The notes under the pieces were generated by a model that saw only the letters and a program-made list of their open reading frames with translations, made no database searches and was not told where the DNA came from. From NCBI GenBank assembly GCA_943704525.1, contig CALSCQ010001382.1, positions 1 through 23,775 of the forward strand: DNA of 23,775 nt, read 5' to 3'. This document shows positions 22,267 to 23,775 of the stretch, piece after piece; positions within the stretch are counted from its first letter, which is position 1; the number at the start of each line of letters is the position of its first letter. This DNA comes from Pigoraptor vietnamica (taxonomy: Eukaryota > Opisthokonta > Filasterea). Position numbers and translations under genes: made by a program.

Positions 22267-22306
22267 CACGTGAGGGCACGTGTTCATTGCCACGTGATAT
22301 CACGTG
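22267..22306 (+). promoter_or_regulatory. Cluster of four CACGTG boxes
   Basis: CACGTG starts at 22267, 22277, 22291 and 22301 (steps of 10, 14 and 10 bp). The last two form the perfect 16-bp palindrome CACGTGATATCACGTG. The cluster is 120-160 bp before the start codon at 22428. CACGTG is the classic site of bHLH-zip and bZIP factors. Confidence 0.65.
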
Positions 22307-22427
22307 AATCTGTGTCCACACACACCGCCTTCAAACAGGCATTTAGCCGGCGTCCATTTTCCCACGGGACGCAAGAGCGCTGTCGTCGCCTGTGTGACGG
22401 GTACTGGCCCAGTATCATTTTGCGGGA

Positions 22428-23642
22428 ATGGCCGGTGCCTGCGTGCAGCCGCAGTCGAGGACCCTCTCGCTTGCGGTGGCGCTCACTTTTGCGCTTGCCC
22501 TGTGCGCGGGTGCACGCGCCGACAACGGCGACCTCGACTTTGTGGACGATGCCACCGGTGTGTTGCACGTGATGCAGGGCGTCTGTGCAAGCGGTGCCAG
22601 AAGTGACCATTGACGCCGAGAGCGCTCACTAATGCACCGCACCGCGCGCAGGCATGCGGTTCCCTTACGTGACGTTCAACCTCGACAATCCCATCGTCGA
22701 TTCGGACACGCTCACGTGCGTGTGGCAGGGCGCGCTCGACAACATGGGGATCGCGGGGACAAAACTGAGCCGCACGAAGCCGCACCGCATGAGCACCAAC
22801 AAGATTGTGTACTGCGTGCCGCAGGACGACGACAGTGGCGAATGGGTGCGGTTTACGCTGCGTACCTTGAAGTGACCGAGACGCGCAAAGCTTGCTGTTT
22901 GCTAACACTCGTGTGTTCGCTTTCGTGAGCGTTGTTTCGGTGACTCTTGTACTCAGCAGTGTGCTTCGAATGGCCTGTTGCAGTTTGGTACGGACATTAC
23001 GGAGATCATGACGGTGCGCCTGATGAAGGGCAGCAGCGTGTTGCCCCTTGACGTGGGCTATCTCAAGCCCGTCACCGATCCGCTCGTGCTTGCGTCCGCG
23101 AATACGTTTGTCGGTCGGCTGGACGGCGGTGAGCGCAGGGCTTGGGTTTCTCGTGTGCTATTCGACAACAGGCACTTAGCCTGTTCTGTACGCACGCACG
23201 CACGCACGCATTCAATCGCGCGCAAACACGCACGCTTCAAGAGGAGAACTGTCGAGGCAGAAGTTTGAGTGCTGACGCCATGCTGACCGCAGGCGAATTT
23301 CGCAAGCTGTGCAACACGGACAAGACGAAATATTCGTGGAAGGCGAACCCCTCGAACACGTTCGCGAACATGCCGTCGAGCCGTCGGTTCTACAAGGACA
23401 TTCCGGACGGCGGGGATGTGGCGGCGGACTTCGGCCAGCTCACAGCCGATGCGATGGACTATAAGATTGCGGACAAGGTGATCGAGGGCAACAAGGGGAT
23501 GAAGGCGTTTTGCAAGGATGGGGAGACGGCCTCGTCCAAGGCCATCTTTAGCGCGTGGCTGGACTTCTCCGGGAAGACGGACCTCGATCTCCGCGTTCAC
23601 GATCTCCTCCGCCTGTGCTACAACGCGCTGTGTGAGTCGCAT

Positions 23643-23710
<68 letters not shown>

Positions 23711-23712
23711 CA

Positions 23713-23751
<39 letters not shown>

Positions 23752-23775
23752 GCACACGCCGCACAGTGACACAAG
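22428..23775 (+). CDS. Secreted or membrane protein of unknown function, 5' part, at least 5 exons
   Basis: Exons: 22428-22557, 22652-22845, about 22984-23128 (or from 22957/22960), 23293-23631, and 23767 to the window end. The N-terminus is a clear signal peptide: a polar start, the hydrophobic core LSLAVALTFALALCAG, and likely cleavage after GARA. The mature part reads DNGDLDFVDDATG, then MRFPYVTFNLDNPIV with two Cys (TCVW, VYCVP), then FGTDITEIMTVRL and GYLKPVTDPLVLAS, then a longer domain with SWKANPSNTF, FYKDIPDGGD and FSAWLDFSGKTDLDLRVHDLL. I recognise no family; the Cys-paired beta-like start might be Ig- or IPT-like, but that is a guess. The exon 2 donor (GTGCGG) and exon 3 acceptor are the least certain joints; all three candidate acceptors keep the same frame. 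Confidence 0.72.
23632..23766 (+). repeat. Intron with (CT)n then (CA)n
   Basis: The GTGAGT donor at 23632 is followed by about 31 CT units (to about 23707), then about 17 CA units (about 23715-23749) up to the acceptor CACAG at 23766. Confidence 0.88.

Noticed and set aside
22846-22875. Reading exon 2 of the secreted-protein gene to the TGA, or using the GTACCT donor near 22861
   Set aside because: The stop would leave the clearly coding downstream exons orphaned, and the GTACCT donor gives a phase no acceptor can match.
23167-23770. CRISPR-like or clustered-repeat arrays
   Set aside because: All regular repeats here are simple microsatellites without spacers, and the genome is eukaryotic.

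Overview
The window is nuclear DNA from an intron-rich, GC-rich protist or other non-plant eukaryote. Genes on both strands are cut by short introns (about 60-255 nt) with donors that are nearly all GTGCGT, GTGAGT or GTGGGT and acceptors that are mostly YGCAG. A near-canonical AATAAA lies just after one stop codon. Simple-sequence tracts (TG/CA, CT, TA, poly-C) are abundant in introns and spacers. The gene mix (an eight-exon AAR2, an ANKLE2 with a LEM-like domain, a TmcB-type PAS membrane protein, a full-length ABCB exporter, a mitochondrial complex I subunit) suggests a free-living protist such as an amoebozoan, apusomonad or unicellular opisthokont relative. The sequence alone does not let me name the lineage.

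Layout. 1-1592 (+): 3' end of a cyclic-nucleotide-binding, probably channel-type, protein with a tail full of PKA-like sites. 1593-2408: repeat-bearing spacer and AAR2 promoter. 2409-4401 (+): AAR2, U5 snRNP assembly factor, 8 exons, 330 aa. 4402-4874: AT-rich spacer. 4875-7323 (+): ANKLE2-like protein, 3 exons. 7573-7893 (+): small unrecognised ORF. 7894-8781: spacer with C22, (TA)n and a 24-bp tandem repeat. 8782-9684 (+): probable complex I ESSS/NDUFB11 subunit, 3 exons. 9685-10019: convergent spacer. 10020-16048 (-): TmcB-like multispan PAS protein, 13 exons, 1605 aa. 16049-17010: spacer with a minisatellite and a hairpin. 17011-21746 (-): full ABCB/P-glycoprotein-type transporter, 5 exons. 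21747-22427: (GT)n, AT-rich island and a cluster of four CACGTG boxes. 22428 to the window end (+): secreted protein of unknown function, truncated by the window.

Each multi-exon model was built by hand from splice-site consensus and reading-frame continuity. AAR2, ANKLE2, ESSS, TmcB and ABCB all close to an exact multiple of three. The genes do not form an obvious pathway. They look like ordinary neighbouring eukaryotic loci (splicing, nuclear envelope/mitosis, respiration, sensing, export).

Most notable: microsatellites whose sequence follows transcription direction inside introns (UG near 5' splice sites, CA near 3' splice sites, on both strands); a (UG)n-AG decoy acceptor in the AAR2 splicing-factor gene; a LEM-like ANKLE2 with a possible acylated alternative N-terminus; synonymous-only divergence in a tandem exon repeat; near-identical nucleotide blocks in the two ABC nucleotide-binding domains; and a phased four-E-box cluster.
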